In this document: positions 47,101 to 60,893 of the stretch, in pieces
Layout of the letters: each line of letters begins with the position of its first letter
Numbering within the stretch: position 1 is the stretch's first letter
NCBI RefSeq assembly: GCF_933775445.1
Contig: NC_065873.1
Span: 4,712,001-4,776,000, forward strand
Length of the DNA stretch: 64,000 nucleotides
Reading direction: 5' to 3'
From: Argentina anserina
Lineage: Eukaryota > Streptophyta > Magnoliopsida > Rosales > Rosaceae
Notes under the pieces: generated by a model
Databases searched by the model: none
Seen by the model: the letters and a program-made list of their open reading frames with translations, nothing else
What the model was told of the DNA's origin: nothing
Program-made: the position numbers and the translations under genes

Positions 47101-50100
47101 CTGATTAATTAGGTTTTAGTTATTTGCTTCAGTTTTTCAAAACTCTTGGATCTTGACACAATTTAAAAGAACAGGAAATGAAGGAGATTTTTTGTTGAAC
47201 AAAATTGTTAAAAGAATGATGATTTACATGCTCGTAGCTCACCTCAAGGGGCTAGCTCACATTAACTCTGAAATTTTGACACCGTCATCATTAGGAACAA
47301 CAAAAGGCAGATATCCCTTAAAAAAAAAAAGGCAGATGACAACTTCTGAGTAAATAACAAAATAGTAATTAGTATAATCTAAGGCGTGTTATGCGTTAAC
47401 TTTTCCAGTTATGTTATTTTCTTTTTAAAACTTGGTTATATATTGCAAATTATGTTAATTGTGCTGAATTCTCACTCAGATTCCAAATCATTTCTTGCTC
47501 AAACATGAAATATAAATTATTTTTAAAGAATAATCATGTTACATGCAGAGTGAACTATACCCAAGATTGATTCAGGATGTGCAGCTCGTGATAAATGAGC
47601 TAGGGAATGTAACTGTTCTTTGGGAGGAGCTATGGCTCAGCACACTCCAAGATCTGCACACAGGTATGTTTGCCCTCACTTTTATGAGAATTTGTTTGCA
47701 ATATCTTTTCTGGATGATGTATAAACTCTAAGTAGGTTTAGCTTTTTGTTGTTAATCTTGCTTAATTTTTACACGAAATTGTAGACTGATAACTGATGTG
47801 TAAGCGTTAATCACAAATGAGCTGCCTTCATGCATGTTGTGTTTCAATCCCTAGTTTATGTCCACCAGATAACACCGTCTTTGTTCTGTATTCAATTATT
47901 TTATTTGGTATTAATTTGCTTTCAGATGTGACGAGGCGAATAAATGTACTGAAGGAGGAAGCTGCACGAATTGCAGAAAATATTACTCTTAGCCAGAGTG
48001 AGAAGAACAAGATAAATGCTGCTAAATACTCAGCTATGATGGCTCCTATTGTTGTGGCCTTAGAACGTCGTCTATCTTCTACATCACGGAAACCTGAAAC
48101 ACCTCATGAGGTATGGTTCCATGAGGAGTATAAAGATCGTTTGAAATCAGCCATCATAGCCTTCAAGATGCCTCCAGCATCTGCTACAGCACTTGGAGAT
48201 GCATGGCGTCCATTTGATACCATTGCTTCCTCCTTAGCATCTTATCAAAGGAAGTCATCAATTTGTTTAAAAGAAGTTGCACCACAATTGGCTCTACTGT
48301 CATCATCTGATGTTCCAATGCCAGGTCTTGAAAAGCAAGATACAGTCTCTGAACCTGACAGAGGATTAAGTGCTGATCTCCAAGGAATTGTTACCATTGC
48401 TTCGTTCTCTGAGGATGTGGCTATCATATCAACCAAGACTAAGCCTAAGAAACTTGCCATTCTTGGGTCTGATGGTCAAAAATACACATATCTTTTGAAA
48501 GGCCGGGAAGACCTGCGGCTTGATGCCAGAATCATGCAACTTTTGCAAGCTATAAACGGTTTCCTGCATTCCTCAGTGGCAACTCATAGTCACTTTCTTG
48601 GTGTCCGCTATTATTCTGTGACTCCAATTAGTGGCCGGGCTGGTCTTATCCAGTGGGTGGGTAATGTGATTAGTATTTACAGTGTCTTTAAGTCTTGGCA
48701 AACCCGCATCCAACTGGCACAGCTCTCAGCAGTAAGTGGTGGTAATTCAAAAGGCTCTGCTCCTCCAGCTATTCCCCGACCTAGTGATATGTTTTATGGT
48801 AAAATCATTCCAGCACTGAAAGAGAAAGGGATAAGGAGAGTAATTTCACGAAGAGACTGGCCTCATGAGGTGAAGCGTAAAGTTCTTATGGATCTTATGA
48901 AGGAGACTCCTAGACAGCTTCTCTATCAAGAACTTTGGTGTGCTAGTGAAGGATTCAAATCCTTCAGTTCGAAACAGAAAAGGTAATGGCAATTCACAAG
49001 AAACTTTTTAATGTTATTTAGCTAATAACCCATTGCATTATATCATAAAGTCAGATTATCTTAAGAACCTGCTTCACATCTTTGTCATAGGAACATCCAG
49101 TTGCTATTTGAACATCATGCTTCTAAATAGTCTTATGTGTTGAACTTTTGAGTCACTGACAAACAAATAATATTGTACATGCTGTCATCATCTCATTCTT
49201 ATGAATATGATTTTTGAGTTTATATGATCATTGATTGAGTGCACAATCTTTGAGTAGCATCTCTCACAAGTCACGAGCAGTTAAAAATTTATGTGGATTC
49301 TCTACTGTTGGACGTATCTGTAACTGTGGTCTGAGATAACTTCCAGTTGTCAGGAATACAATAATAATAATTTGAACCTCACAACTGGGGACCTCATATT
49401 GGTCACCACTCACCAATATTCTGTTTATGAGCACTGGGTTCAAGTTGTGTTAAATTAGTTATTAAATTGAAAGTTGAGCTTAAGTACCATGGATGCGTTA
49501 ATTGATTTTAGTAGGTGGCATTTTTCATTTTAATGTAGTGTCATATCCCATTATTTGTTAAATATATATACATATATACATATTTATTTATCTATTTCTT
49601 GGGTAATCTACACTCATATAACAGTAAGATACACAAAATATTGTAAGCCGATTAATGTTACTTGCACACTTAATATTGTAGGTTTTCTGGAAGTGTTGCT
49701 GCCATGAGCATGGTGGGCCACATTCTTGGCCTTGGGGATAGACACTTGGATAATATCCTCATGGATTTTTGTAGTGGTGATATGGTACATATCGATTACA
49801 ATGTTTGTTTTGATAAAGGGCAGAGATTAAAAATTCCGGAAATCGTACCCTTCCGCCTTACACAGACCATTGAAGCAGCATTAGGGATGACTGGAGTAGA
49901 AGGTACCTTTAGGTCAAACTGTGAATCAGTCATTGGTGTTTTGAAGAAGAACAAAGACGTACTTTTGATGTTAATGGAAGTGTTTGTTTGGGACCCCCTG
50001 GTGGAATGGACACGAGGAGATTTTCATGATGACGCTGCAATTGGCGGTGAAGAAAGAAAGGGCATGGAGTTGGCTGTCAGTCTGAGTTTATTCGCATCTC

Positions 50101-53100
50101 GTGTGCAGGAAATACGTGTCCCGTTACAGGTGTGTATTCATTCTATAATTACGCCTCTGATGGTTTATCGCTATTGTTATAATTGTAAGCAGTTTGGATA
50201 GTTTCTGTTATACTCATAAGTCATAACCCTCTGTCACATGTGGGTCTATCATCTTTTCACAGCCTAGATGAACCAAATATTTGGTATTCGAATTTATGAT
50301 GTCTTAGCCTGGGTTTTGAACAGCATTTACTTTTGTTCTTTTTGTGTGTATTTATTTTTACCCCTGATTGCATGGCTTGAAACCGTCTCGACTGTACCTA
50401 GAATTTGAACTTGGTAACATGGAATTTATATGTTAGTGTGTATTTCTTTCATCTTATATCTGAAAAATCTTCTGAAATTTGAGTCTATTTTTGCCACTCT
50501 TATCTATATCAGACTCAGAGAAATGTATTTATTTTTAGTCTCTCTGTCCATAACAACAGTCCTTGGATTGTAGTCCATATGCATAGATGTGGAACTAATT
50601 AATATATTTTGTGTCCTTTAATTGTAACCAGGAACATCATGATCTTTTACTGTCTACTTTACCAGCTGTTGAATCTGCTCTTGAGGTATGGTTCTTCATA
50701 TGGGGTTGGGGGAATATTACATTTTTTTTTTCTGCTGACTGATCTTTTTTTTCTTTTTTCTCAGAGGTTTGCCGATGTTCTAAGCCAGTATGAACTTGCA
50801 TCTACACTCTTCTATCGAGCTGATCAAGAGAGATCTAACCTAATTTTGCACGAGACAACTGCGAAGTCAATTGTTTCTGACGCAACTGTCAATTTAGAAA
50901 AAACTCGTGCCTTGTTTGAAGTTCAGGCTCGAGAATTTGCGCAAGCGAAGGCCTTGGTAGCTGAGAAATCTCAAGAGGCAGCAACCTGGATGGAACAACA
51001 CGGAAGGATCCTTGATGCTTTACGTAGCAATTTAATTCAAGAAGTAAGTGCCTTCTTAAAGCTTAGTAGCATGCAGGATAATTTGTCTCTGACATCTGCA
51101 GTGCTGGTGGCTGGGGTTCCACTGACCATTGTTCCTGAGCCTACACAAGCACAGTGCTACGATATAGATAGGGAGGTTGCTCAGCTAGTCTCTGAATTAG
51201 ATGATGGACTCTCTTCTGCCACAGCCGCTCTTGAAGTATATTCTTTGGCTTTGCAAAGAATTTTGCCATTAAATTACACTACAACAAGTGCAGTTAATGG
51301 TTGGTCGCAGATTTTGCAGTTATCTGTTGGGGCTCTTTCCTCTGATATTCTCTCTCTTGCTAGAATACAGGGTTCTGATCTTATTTCCAAAGGGCATGGA
51401 GAGAATTTTGATTCTATCAAACACATTCATGATAATCTGTGCCGTAGAGTGGAGAATTATTCCCGAGAGATAGAAGAGCTTGAACAGGAGTGTGCTGAGC
51501 TAGTGCACTCTATTGGCTCTGAGACCGAATCACAGGCAAAGGATCGACTTTTTTCTGCTTTTATGAAATACATGCAATCTGCCGGTATTGCAAAGGAAGA
51601 AGATGCTATTTTGTCCGTCCAATTTGGGCAATCAAAGTATGATGTGAATGATACAAAAGGTGCTAGATTGCAAGGGGAGCTGAGTGAGAAAAAGGAGAAA
51701 GTCTTATATGTCTTAAATACAGCTGCGAGTTATCTGTATAATGAGGTAAAGCTCAAGGTGCTCAATATATTCAGTCACTCAACTGTACAAAGAACTGCTA
51801 CAAATCAGATTCATTACGAATTTGAAACTATTTTCTCTGGATTTGAAGAGCAAGTTGAGAAGTGTATACTTTTAGCAGGGCTTCTTTACGAGTTACAGCA
51901 ATTAATTGATAGAGATGTTCTTACTGCTGACACAGAGGGCCATCCAGGCTATGGTTCTGATCGAAATTGGGCTGCCATTTTTAAAACCAGTTTACTATCC
52001 TTCAAGAGCTTGATTGGGCAAATGACCGAAGCTGTTCTTCCAGATGTAATAAGATCTGCGGTTTCACTGAATCCAGAAGTCATGGATGCATTTGGAGTGA
52101 TCTCCCAGATTCGGGGTTCAATTGATACGATACTCGAGCAATTTATTGAGGTAGAGATGGAGAGGGCATCTTTAGTTGAATTGGAACAGAACTACTTTTT
52201 TAGGGTTGGCCTCATTACTGAGCAGCAGTTGGTTCTTGAAGAAGCTGCTATGAAAGGTAGGGATCATCTCTCATGGGAAGAGGCAGAGGAGCTGGCCTCC
52301 CAAGAAGAAGCTTGTAGGGCACAGCTAGACCAACTCCACCAAACTTGGAACCAGAGAGATTTGCGCACTTCTGCCCTCATGAGAAGAGAATCTGATATAA
52401 AGAATGCCCTGACTACTTCTGCACATCATTTTCAGTCTCTAGTTGGTGCCAAAGATGAAAGAGAACTGCATGCCTCAAAAAGCAAGGTGCTACTGACCCT
52501 GCTTGTTCAGCCCTTTTCTGAGTTGGAAGCAATTGATAAGTTATTGTCATCAATTGGAGGCTCTAATACTTCACACTCAAATGAGGTTCCTAATTTAAGA
52601 GATTTATTGACTACAGGGTATCCAATATCTGAATACGTTTGGAAGCTTGGCAGTGTATTAAATCCGCATTCTTTCTTTGTTTGGAAAATTGGTGTCCTTG
52701 ATTCTTTTCTTGATTCATGTATGAATGATGTAGCTTCATATATGGATCAAACTTTAGCATTTGACCAGCTCTTCAATGTTGTTAAGAGAAAGCTTGAAAT
52801 GCAGCTTCAAGTACATTTTTGTAGATACCTGAAAGAACGAGTTGGTCCTAGTTTATTGGCTAGCTTAGATAAAGAAATTGAGCATCTCAAGCAACTGACT
52901 CACGGTACAAAGGAGGTTGCTCTTGATATTGTAAAGAAAGACGTTGGGGCCCTGGAAAAAGTTCAACTTATGCTCGAGGAATTCTGCAATGCACATGAAA
53001 CTGCCAGAGCAGCAAAGGTAGCAGTATCTGTTATGAAAAGGCAGGTGAACGAATTCAGAGAAGCTCTATGCAAGACTGGCCTGGAGATTGCTCAGATGGA

Positions 53101-56100
53101 ATGGATGCATGATGCTACTTTGATTCCTTCATATAGTAGTAGGGTCATGTTTCATAGATTTCTTGGTGGTGATGATAGCTTGCATCCTATTCTCTTGAAC
53201 CTTAGCAGACCTAATATGCTGGAAAGCTTACAGACTTCTGTGTCGAAGATAGCCAGGTCTATAGAGTCGCTCCAAGCATGTGAACGAAGTTCCCTTACAG
53301 CCGAAGGGCAGCTTGAGAGAGCAATGGGGTGGGCCTGTGGTGGCCCAAATACCAGTGCAGCTGGAAATGGCTCAAGCAAAACTTCTGGAATTCCTCCTGA
53401 GTTTCATGACCATCTCACAAAGCGACGACAACTGCTGTGGCAAGCTAAAGAAAAGGCATCAGATATTGTAAAGATTTGTATGTCTGTATTGGAGTTTGAG
53501 GCATCACGAGATGGCCTTTTCCAGTCTCCAGGAGAGATCTACCCAACCAGGACTGGTGGTGATGGTAGGACATGGCAGCAAGGTTACTTAAATGCGCTAA
53601 AAAGATTGGACATCACTTACCACTCTTTTGCTCGTGAGTTTCAAATATTGGTTCGCAATAAATCTATTTTTGGTACCTATTTGATATGCATACTAGTTGT
53701 GAAAGTGTGAACTCTTGTTTCATTAGGCACTGAACAAGAATGGAAGCTTGCACAAAGCACAATGGAAACTGCTTCCAGTGGATTGTCTTCTACTACCAAT
53801 GAACTTAGTCTTGCATCTCTGAAAGCAAAGTCAGCTTCAGGTCATGCCTTCTCTTTCACACGTGCTACATAATTCTACACATACATTAGTAGTATGCATT
53901 TCTTATGATAATGAATTAATACATTTCTTTATAACTCTATCATCTTCACGAAACCCTCAGTATTATTATATTTATAAATCATCTCATATGCTGAATTTAT
54001 ATCCGACAGGTGATTTACAAAGCACGGTTCTTGCAATGAGGGATTGTGCATGCGAGGCCAGTGTGGCACTAACGGCATATGCTGGTGTGTCAAATCGTCA
54101 TTCTACTTTGACTTCTGAATGCGGTTTCATGCTTGAAGAGGTATACTTTACAAGTTTACTATTAAATTTCAATACAACTTAACTGGTACTTGGTCTAATA
54201 ATCAAGATTTCTTAAGGCTTGCTATTCATTGTAACTTAATATCCTTCTGTATTTAGTGAAGCTTCCATGATGGTTTCTTATATGGCTAATACTTCCATTC
54301 GCCAGGTCCTTGCAATAACGGAAGATCTACATGATGTTCACAGTCTAGGAAAGGAGGCTGCTGCAGTTCACTGTTCTCTTGTGGAAGACCTTTCAAAGGT
54401 TCCCCTTGTCCCTTATTCAATATTATATACATATATACATATATGTACGTATACTTGTTTCTTTAAGTAACAGCTTGCTATTGAAAGAAAAAGCAAAGTA
54501 CAAAAAGGCAGACAAGGAGTCCGCTTTAAATAATTAAAGAAGGTAACTATGCCTAAAAGCTTAGCAGGTCATCTAGCAGCCAAAGCTTAGGGGCATATAC
54601 CACGGCTGCTATCCCAGATAAAAATAATGGAAGAAAGATTATAGTCCATAAAGTTCTTTAGAAGTAGCAGAGGCCCATAAGGTTACCTAGAATCCCACAG
54701 GTTTCCCCTCTCCACCCACCAAAGGTTTTCTATAATCTCTTATTTCTTTCCATCTTACCACTCAAACTACAGGTAGCACCCCACAACCGAAAGTACGTTG
54801 GTTTTTTTTTCCGTTACCCAAAAGATGAAAGATTTTTCATAGCATGTCACTCCTCTCTGATGTTGTCCAGTCCACTCTTGCCTCCTTAAATATCTTCTTC
54901 CATAATAAGTTAGCGACTTGACAGTGAACGAAAACATGATCCACACATACCCCTTGAGCTTTACATATAATGCCCCAGTGAGGAGAAAAAACTTCCCTGG
55001 TATTCTCCTTTTAAGAATATCACATGTATTTGTCCTTCCATGTGCCACAAGCTATCCTAAAATCTACAACTTAGTAGGGGCCTGGAAATTCCAAATAAAC
55101 TTTGCAGGAGCAGACATGAGATCTGATCCACGGCTAATGAAGAAGCCATGGAATGATATGCAAGAAAATTTCCAGTAAACTCAAGCTTCCACCTCCTTTT
55201 ATCTGGTTTGGACTCCACTAATCAGTCATTTTCACTCATTTTCTAGTTTAACCTTCAGCAAGGCAAAATCCTCAATCCCTTGGTCATTTAGAAACCGAAG
55301 TTCCGTTATACCGGATAATTGGGGATTAATTGCTAATCTTCTACCCAATTGGTGTGTCTTTATAGTCTGAACAACCTTGGAAAAATAAAAAGTATAATTT
55401 TGAGGGTTAATCCTCTAACCAAGAGTTCCCAGAACCGCACCCTTTTTGCCATTGCGTAAATTAATTTATGTCAAAAAGGGAAAAATTTGCTTGTTCTGGT
55501 TCAAATATGCTTCCAAGGTTTTCAACTTTGCGGATTTTAGTTTTAGTTATTGCTGGTGTTCAGGGTGATAACTGATAACTGTCACCATGTTGTATGATTT
55601 ACTACATTTGTTGACAATCACCTCCCTAGTAGTATTTTTGATAATATGCAGATTATACACGTAATGCTATATTTTTTAAGCAGTACTTCTGTAGTTCAAA
55701 AATGTATTGAGATTTTTCCAAAAGTACTGTATTTTGAAAAAGTATCTTACTCGTCATTCCTGAACATTTGAATAATACTACACATGCATGATAATTAATT
55801 ATTTTCCTTTTTTTTCCTGATTTTGGTGATTTTACTCATTGAACAAAAATGATATTATATTAACTTCATAGAAGTTAGAAGCTGGTTAGTTAATTAATTA
55901 AAAATGCTTTGCTGAACTAATCAATGAATTATTAAACGGCATTATTTGAATAAAGAACATGTGTATTTTTCTTTTATTATCCATGTCACGTACTTTACTA
56001 ATGATGATAACGGCCATATAAGTTGTTTGTTTACATCTTGAGCAGGCAAATGCAATTCTTCTTCCACTGGAAACAGTATTGTCCAAGGATGTAGCTGCTA

Positions 56101-58722
56101 TGACTGATGCAATATGTAGGGAAAAAGAGACTAAGATGGAAATATCTCCTATTCATGGCCAAGCCATATACCAGTCCTATTCTTTAAAAATCAGGGAGGC
56201 TTGTCAGATCTTAGATCCCTTGGTGCCCTCACTTACGTCATCTGTGAAGGGGCTTTATTCTATGTTGACCAGGCTTGCACGAACTGCAAGTCTCCATGCT
56301 GGGAATCTTCATAAAGTATAGTCATACTCGTCTTAAATTATAAATTGACATCATATAGAACAGCTTGTGTAGCTAAGAACAATTTTTTTTTTTTGCTTGT
56401 TTTTTGAAATTTCCCTATAGGCTCTTGAAGGACTAGGGGAAAGCCAGGAAATTGAATCTCCAGTGACTGATGTATCAAGGCCAGATCTTGCTGCTGATGC
56501 TTCTGAGTTTGATGACAAGGAGACAGAGAATCTCTCCATATCAAATGGTGAAAGCACCAAAGATTTCATTGTCGTTGGACTTCCTTTGGAAGATAAAGGA
56601 TGGTTATCACCACCAGATAGTATATGCAGTTGTAGTGCAGATTCTGGCATTACTTCGGCGGAATTGAGTCTTCCAGGTAGCATCAATGATCAAGAAGATA
56701 TGAAGCAACTGCTTTTGCTTGGAGCTAGTAGCAGAGATTCTACAGATTTTCAAAATACCACACCTTACTCTCAAGTTGATAGGCAAGATATGTTGAATTC
56801 TCCGCACAGATCAAATTATACAGAATCTGATAACATTCATATTGGCTCTCTTAAGTCAACACCTAGTGCCCTACATGAATATCCGTTGGCTCTGGCATCA
56901 CAGACTGATGTCCCTATCAGTGTCTTTCCGGATACTTCACATCCTTTAAATGAGAATAGAGAGGTGGTGTTTGGTGGTAAAGATGAAATTTCCTCACCAA
57001 ACAAGGTTATAATCAAAGATGAAACTCGTGACTCTACACATGTTTCTAGTCGAGCGAGAAGAGGTAAGCATGATAATCCCATTCAATCTGATCCTGCACT
57101 GTGTTTGATTTTCCTTTCCTCTTTAGTGTGTATATTTTCTGTTCCTGTCTCGCCTTGCTCACCAAAAGTGCTACTTTGGTATTACATATATATATATATA
57201 TAGAAAAGTTTTCAGGTGCGGACGTCTGCACCGTGCGGATTTCGCGATTTTGGCAACCGGCAACGCGCAACGACGGCACGGATGGTGCCGGCCATGCTCG
57301 CCCCTCCCGACGCTCTTGTCTGTGCCGGCCGGAGCTGCAGCGCCGGCCCATAGAGGCTGAGAAACTTTAAATTTCTAGAAATTTCGAGATTTTGGCCGGC
57401 ACAGATGGGAGCGCCGGGAGGGGAAGTGCGGCCGGCACCTTCCACGTTGTCGTGCGCTGCCAGTGGCCGGAATCACCGAATCTGTACGGTGCAGACGTTC
57501 GCACCTGAAACAGGTTATATATATTTATATAATTTTTTTTTTCAAATATGTAACTCAGATTTAATGGTTGACTTAAGTAAAAAAGATGGTTAGGAAGTCT
57601 TGGTTGGCATCAAGTGCTCAACTAATAAGCATATTACAAGATATAAAATATTTGTCAATGAGTTGAAGGGGAGGGAGACAGACAGTAATTCTTTCTGTTG
57701 TTTGGTTTCAAGACCTTTAGCTCCATGATTATTAATAAGTATTAAATATAACTCCAATACAGTTATCCATTGAAGGGTTAAAACAAAATACTGGTCGCTC
57801 CAATTTTTATTATGTCAACAATTTATTCATTCATGTTTCAATTTCAACTGATTATTCCTTATACTTTTAAATTCTAAACAATTTGGTCATTCCGTTATGT
57901 CGTCATCCAATTGTACCATTAAGTTGTTGACTTGACAAACATCACATAAGAGGGAAAAAAACACTAACAGAATGACCAAATTGTTTAGAATTTGAAAATA
58001 TAAGGAGTGATTAGTTGAAATTGAAACATGAAGGACTAAATTATCGACTTACTAAAAATTGGAGTAACAAATATTTTATTCTAATTTTTAACAAGGGTGC
58101 AACAAGGATTACTAATGCTAACTTTCCTTGTCCAATTCGTGTAGGCTTTACATTTTGGCATTCCCTCCATTTAACAAATTGTAGAATACTTAATTTATTT
58201 GAGATTCCATGTTTGAAATTAGTCGTGAATATGTTTTGGTATTTTTTTACATAAAAGGTGTACGCATACAGAAGAAATGGTTGTCCTCTGAAAAATACTA
58301 AACGGGGATGGAGGAAAAGCTAGTTCTCTTGTACAGGAACATATGAATATACTTTAATTTTTGGACGAAGAATAAATATTGTGTGTCAACTGTTATGCTA
58401 TGAAGATCCATAATTGCTCTTACTCAGTCTACCCATACCTTACCTGTGTATATTTTTCTCTTCTCACTAGGTAAAAACCCTTATGCGATGTCAATCTTAA
58501 GACGAGTTGAGATGAAACTAGATGGTCGAGATATATCTGATGACAGGTACCTGCTTCTTCTATAGATATTGTTTTATACTGTTGGTTATAAATGGTTTGA
58601 CTGGAAGTTTGTGTATTCTCAGAGAGTTTAGTATCTCCGAACAAGTGGACTATCTGCTAAAGCAAGCCACTAGTGTAGACAATCTTTGCAACATGTACGA
58701 AGGTTGGACACCTTGGATTTGA
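41199..58722 (+). CDS. SMG1: SMG1, PI3K-related kinase of nonsense-mediated mRNA decay
   Basis: SMG1 phosphorylates UPF1 during NMD. Exons: 41199-41422, 41821-46765, 46869-47057, 47549-47663, 47926-48982, 49682-50129, 50632-50685, 50765-53633, 53727-53840, 54010-54140, 54306-54398, 56046-56315, 56421-57063, 58471-58546, 58623-58722. All are GT..AG with matching phases and total 11,328 nt, giving 3,775 residues. A HEAT-type helical N-terminal part and FAT region are followed by a PIKK kinase (from ~1970). The catalytic loop GLGDRHLDNIL is near 2190 and the metal loop HIDYNVCFDKG near 2210. A ~1,400-residue insertion, the hallmark of SMG1, separates the kinase from the C-terminal FATC (EQVDYLLKQATSVDNLCNMY then EGWTPWI). 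No frameshift is seen. SMG1 is known to be lost from Arabidopsis thaliana but kept in most land plants. Introns 11 and 13 carry transposon pieces. Confidence 0.95.
46825..46848. repeat. (TC)n microsatellite in SMG1 intron 2
   Basis: A short run of CT dinucleotides close to the splice acceptor of exon 3, acting as part of a pyrimidine-rich stretch. Confidence 0.85.
54480..55250 (-). mobile_element. LINE remnant (zf-RVT region) in SMG1 intron 11
   Basis: On the minus strand one frame reads HWGIICKAQGVCVDHVFVHC then QVANLLWKKIFKEARVDW. This is the Cys/His zinc-binding domain found after reverse transcriptase in plant L1-type LINEs (consensus C.LC....ES.DHLF.HC..A..LW). Flanking frames are interrupted by stops, so only an old fragment remains. 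It accounts for most of the unusual 1.65 kb length of this intron. Confidence 0.6.
57210..57510. mobile_element. GC-rich MITE with ~30 bp inverted ends in SMG1 intron 13
   Basis: The left end TTTCAGGTGCGGACGTCTGC mirrors the right end GCAGACGTTCGCACCTGAAA, with about 30 bp paired and few mismatches. The insertion lies in a TA-repeat. The interior is strongly GC-rich, unlike the intron around it, and shows inner inverted motifs (ggtgccggcc / ggccggcacc). No coding capacity. Confidence 0.75.
57783..58080. mobile_element. Fold-back MITE in SMG1 intron 13
   Basis: Two arms of about 115 bp are inverted copies of each other at roughly 85-90% identity. They share ctccaatttttaNtaNgtc, catgtttcaatttcaact and ttctaaacaatttggtcatt, and are separated by about 65 bp. 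The transcript would form a long hairpin. No target duplication was established. Confidence 0.75.
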
Positions 58723-60008
58723 ACTTTTGAAGCTGCTGCCTCTATATGTACGCAGTGGATTAATCATGAGTGGGATTGATTAATTCATTTTTGCCTTGCG
58801 AAATCAGTTAATTGAAAATGGAGCCTTTTACACTGGGCAAGGCATTAATTGCTTCAGCAATCCCATCTCTGTTGGCTTTGTTTCTCCCGATCAATTAAAT
58901 GAGCCATGGTGATTATTTCGGAACAAAATTGGCCGTTTGTGTCTAATAGCTGCAGTTATTGATTATCTGGTTCATTAGACCTTTGCCCTATCTACAATGG
59001 CCAGCTGTGTCTTTAGTGAAGGATAACTCGAAAGTTTTCGAGTGTTACCTGCCTCTAAACTGTGATGACCTGGTTGAGATTATGCATGTCACGTGAAGCA
59101 GTGGAGTCATTTCTTATTTGGTGGTTGCTAAGCCTGTCTTCACTGGTTTATAAAGATGGACAACTTTTCAGACACCATTTTGGCGCACTGGCAGGAGAAT
59201 GCCATTTGAAGCAATTCGAAGAAGCTTTGGGTTTTAACAGCAAGCTAGCCTGATGTGGCGCAGTTCAACTGCGGTAAATTTCAGTAAAGAGTATGTACAG
59301 ACCACATGCTAGCCTGCTGCCGCTGCCAACAAGAACTGTGTCACAAGTTTACTACCGATGTGAGTGTGTAGGTCCTCTGTCCTCTTTGACTATTTTTACT
59401 TGCATTTTCTGACTTCTCTCATAGTGTTCCATGGTGATACATCTTTGACCAAGTTGTCAAGTTCTTTCGGCAAATTGCTGATCTGAGAATGTCTTCATTT
59501 TGTAGGCAGTCAGCTCAATTTTGCACAGGTTGTATTTGGTTTAGAAGATCAAGATCTTACGTCACATGCAGTATATTTGGTATCAAACATTCATTATAAT
59601 AAATCTTAGTTTTGTTACGACAAAGGTCTTCCTTTTTGGTCTGGGACTCTGGTTGTTTGATACTGGCTGGAAAAAAGTTCAACATTTTGGCCTTTTTCAC
59701 TGGTCAGTATATCATTGTGGATGTTTCTCGCCATGGCATGAAAAGTTTATTTCATTTTCTCATGACTGCTGTAATAAGTTAAAGTTTGTGGCATTCTTAT
59801 CAAAGAGATCAATAGCTAAATAAGTTGTGATGACATCTGAGCCAAATTTAATTTGGTATTAAGTTCTGTGATATGCCTTATAATGTTTTACATTCATGTT
59901 AATGTAAACGGATTTCAGCTACTCCGATGCTGCTATCATCCTCTATTGTCCAAGTGTAAACAATCTTCCTTCAAATTTTTTTTTTTTTTTAAAGAGTAAA
60001 CAATCTAT
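58723..60008. other. SMG1 3' region and intergenic DNA
   Basis: This includes the SMG1 3' untranslated region. Sequence composition stays gene-like (GC slightly higher) to about 59,300. No further exon was recognised. Confidence 0.45.
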
Positions 60009-60025
60009 GCCCACAGTTTCGTATT

Positions 60026-60893
60026 TTTTTTTGAAACAGTGAAACGAATTCACTAGGCATAAAGCTCATTCAAGCACAAGCTCTTTAACGATCACAAGAA
60101 TCATGTATATGGGTGACAAGCCACCCTTAAGAAAATGAACTATATGGTTGAGACCCGTTACACTTTTCTTTACTAACAAAAAAGGGAGCATTATTATGAA
60201 AATAAAAGACTTTAACAATAAAAAACTGTAGACTAAGCATAGGCCTGAAAAGATCTAGGCCCAACCCAGCCTACCCACGATCCACGAATGCAGCAGCCCA
60301 GGTCACTGGCCAACAGAGGAAACCAATTGCTCCGCCCCGAGCCGCGCCACGCCGACGCCAATCCCCGCCCCTCCGACAACCTGCAGCCAAAGCACCGTTT
60401 AGCTTCGTAGTCCGTCAACCACGTCAGCATCAAGGAGAAAACCTTTAATCGATCAAAGTGGAACTCCGCCACAGGCTCCCCATCAGCCCAAGCCCAGAAA
60501 ACACTCAAATCGAATAATCGATCAAAGTGGAACTCCGCCACAGGCTCCCCATCTCATCGCACCACCTCCTTTCCTCTCCTTGCTGCCGACCGACCCAAAC
60601 CATCGCACATGTCCGACGAGAAGGAGACCCCGCTAGAGGACGCCACATGACAACAAAACAAAAGGCAACACTATTCGACAATTCCTTGTACAAACCACTA
60701 GACATTCGCAGCTTTGCAGGGAGAAGCCCCTGTCCGGCCACACTCAAATCCCGTCTGACAACATTGTCAATCGACACACCATCGGACGGAGCACACAACC
60801 CAAGTTTCGAAACCCTAGAGGCTTATGCTCCGAGAAACCCGGTTCTAAATCTCTTGAAAAAAAAAAACTTAAACGACGTGCCCGTCCTTTTGC
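60026..60893 (-). mobile_element. Short LINE-type insertion with 17 bp target duplication
   Basis: The segment is flanked by gcccacagtttcgtatt (60009-60025) and gcccacagttttgtatt (60894-60910), 16 of 17 bases alike. Directly inside the left copy is a poly-T run, i.e. a poly-A tail on the minus strand, as left by target-primed reverse transcription. The interior is GC-rich at its 5' half and AT-rich at its 3' half. No intact reverse transcriptase is present, so it is 5'-truncated or non-autonomous. Confidence 0.7.
60446..60553. repeat. ~38 bp direct repeat within LINE insertion
   Basis: The sequence aatcgatcaaagtggaactc...ccccatc occurs at 60446-60484 and 60515-60553, separated by 30 bp. Confidence 0.9.
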
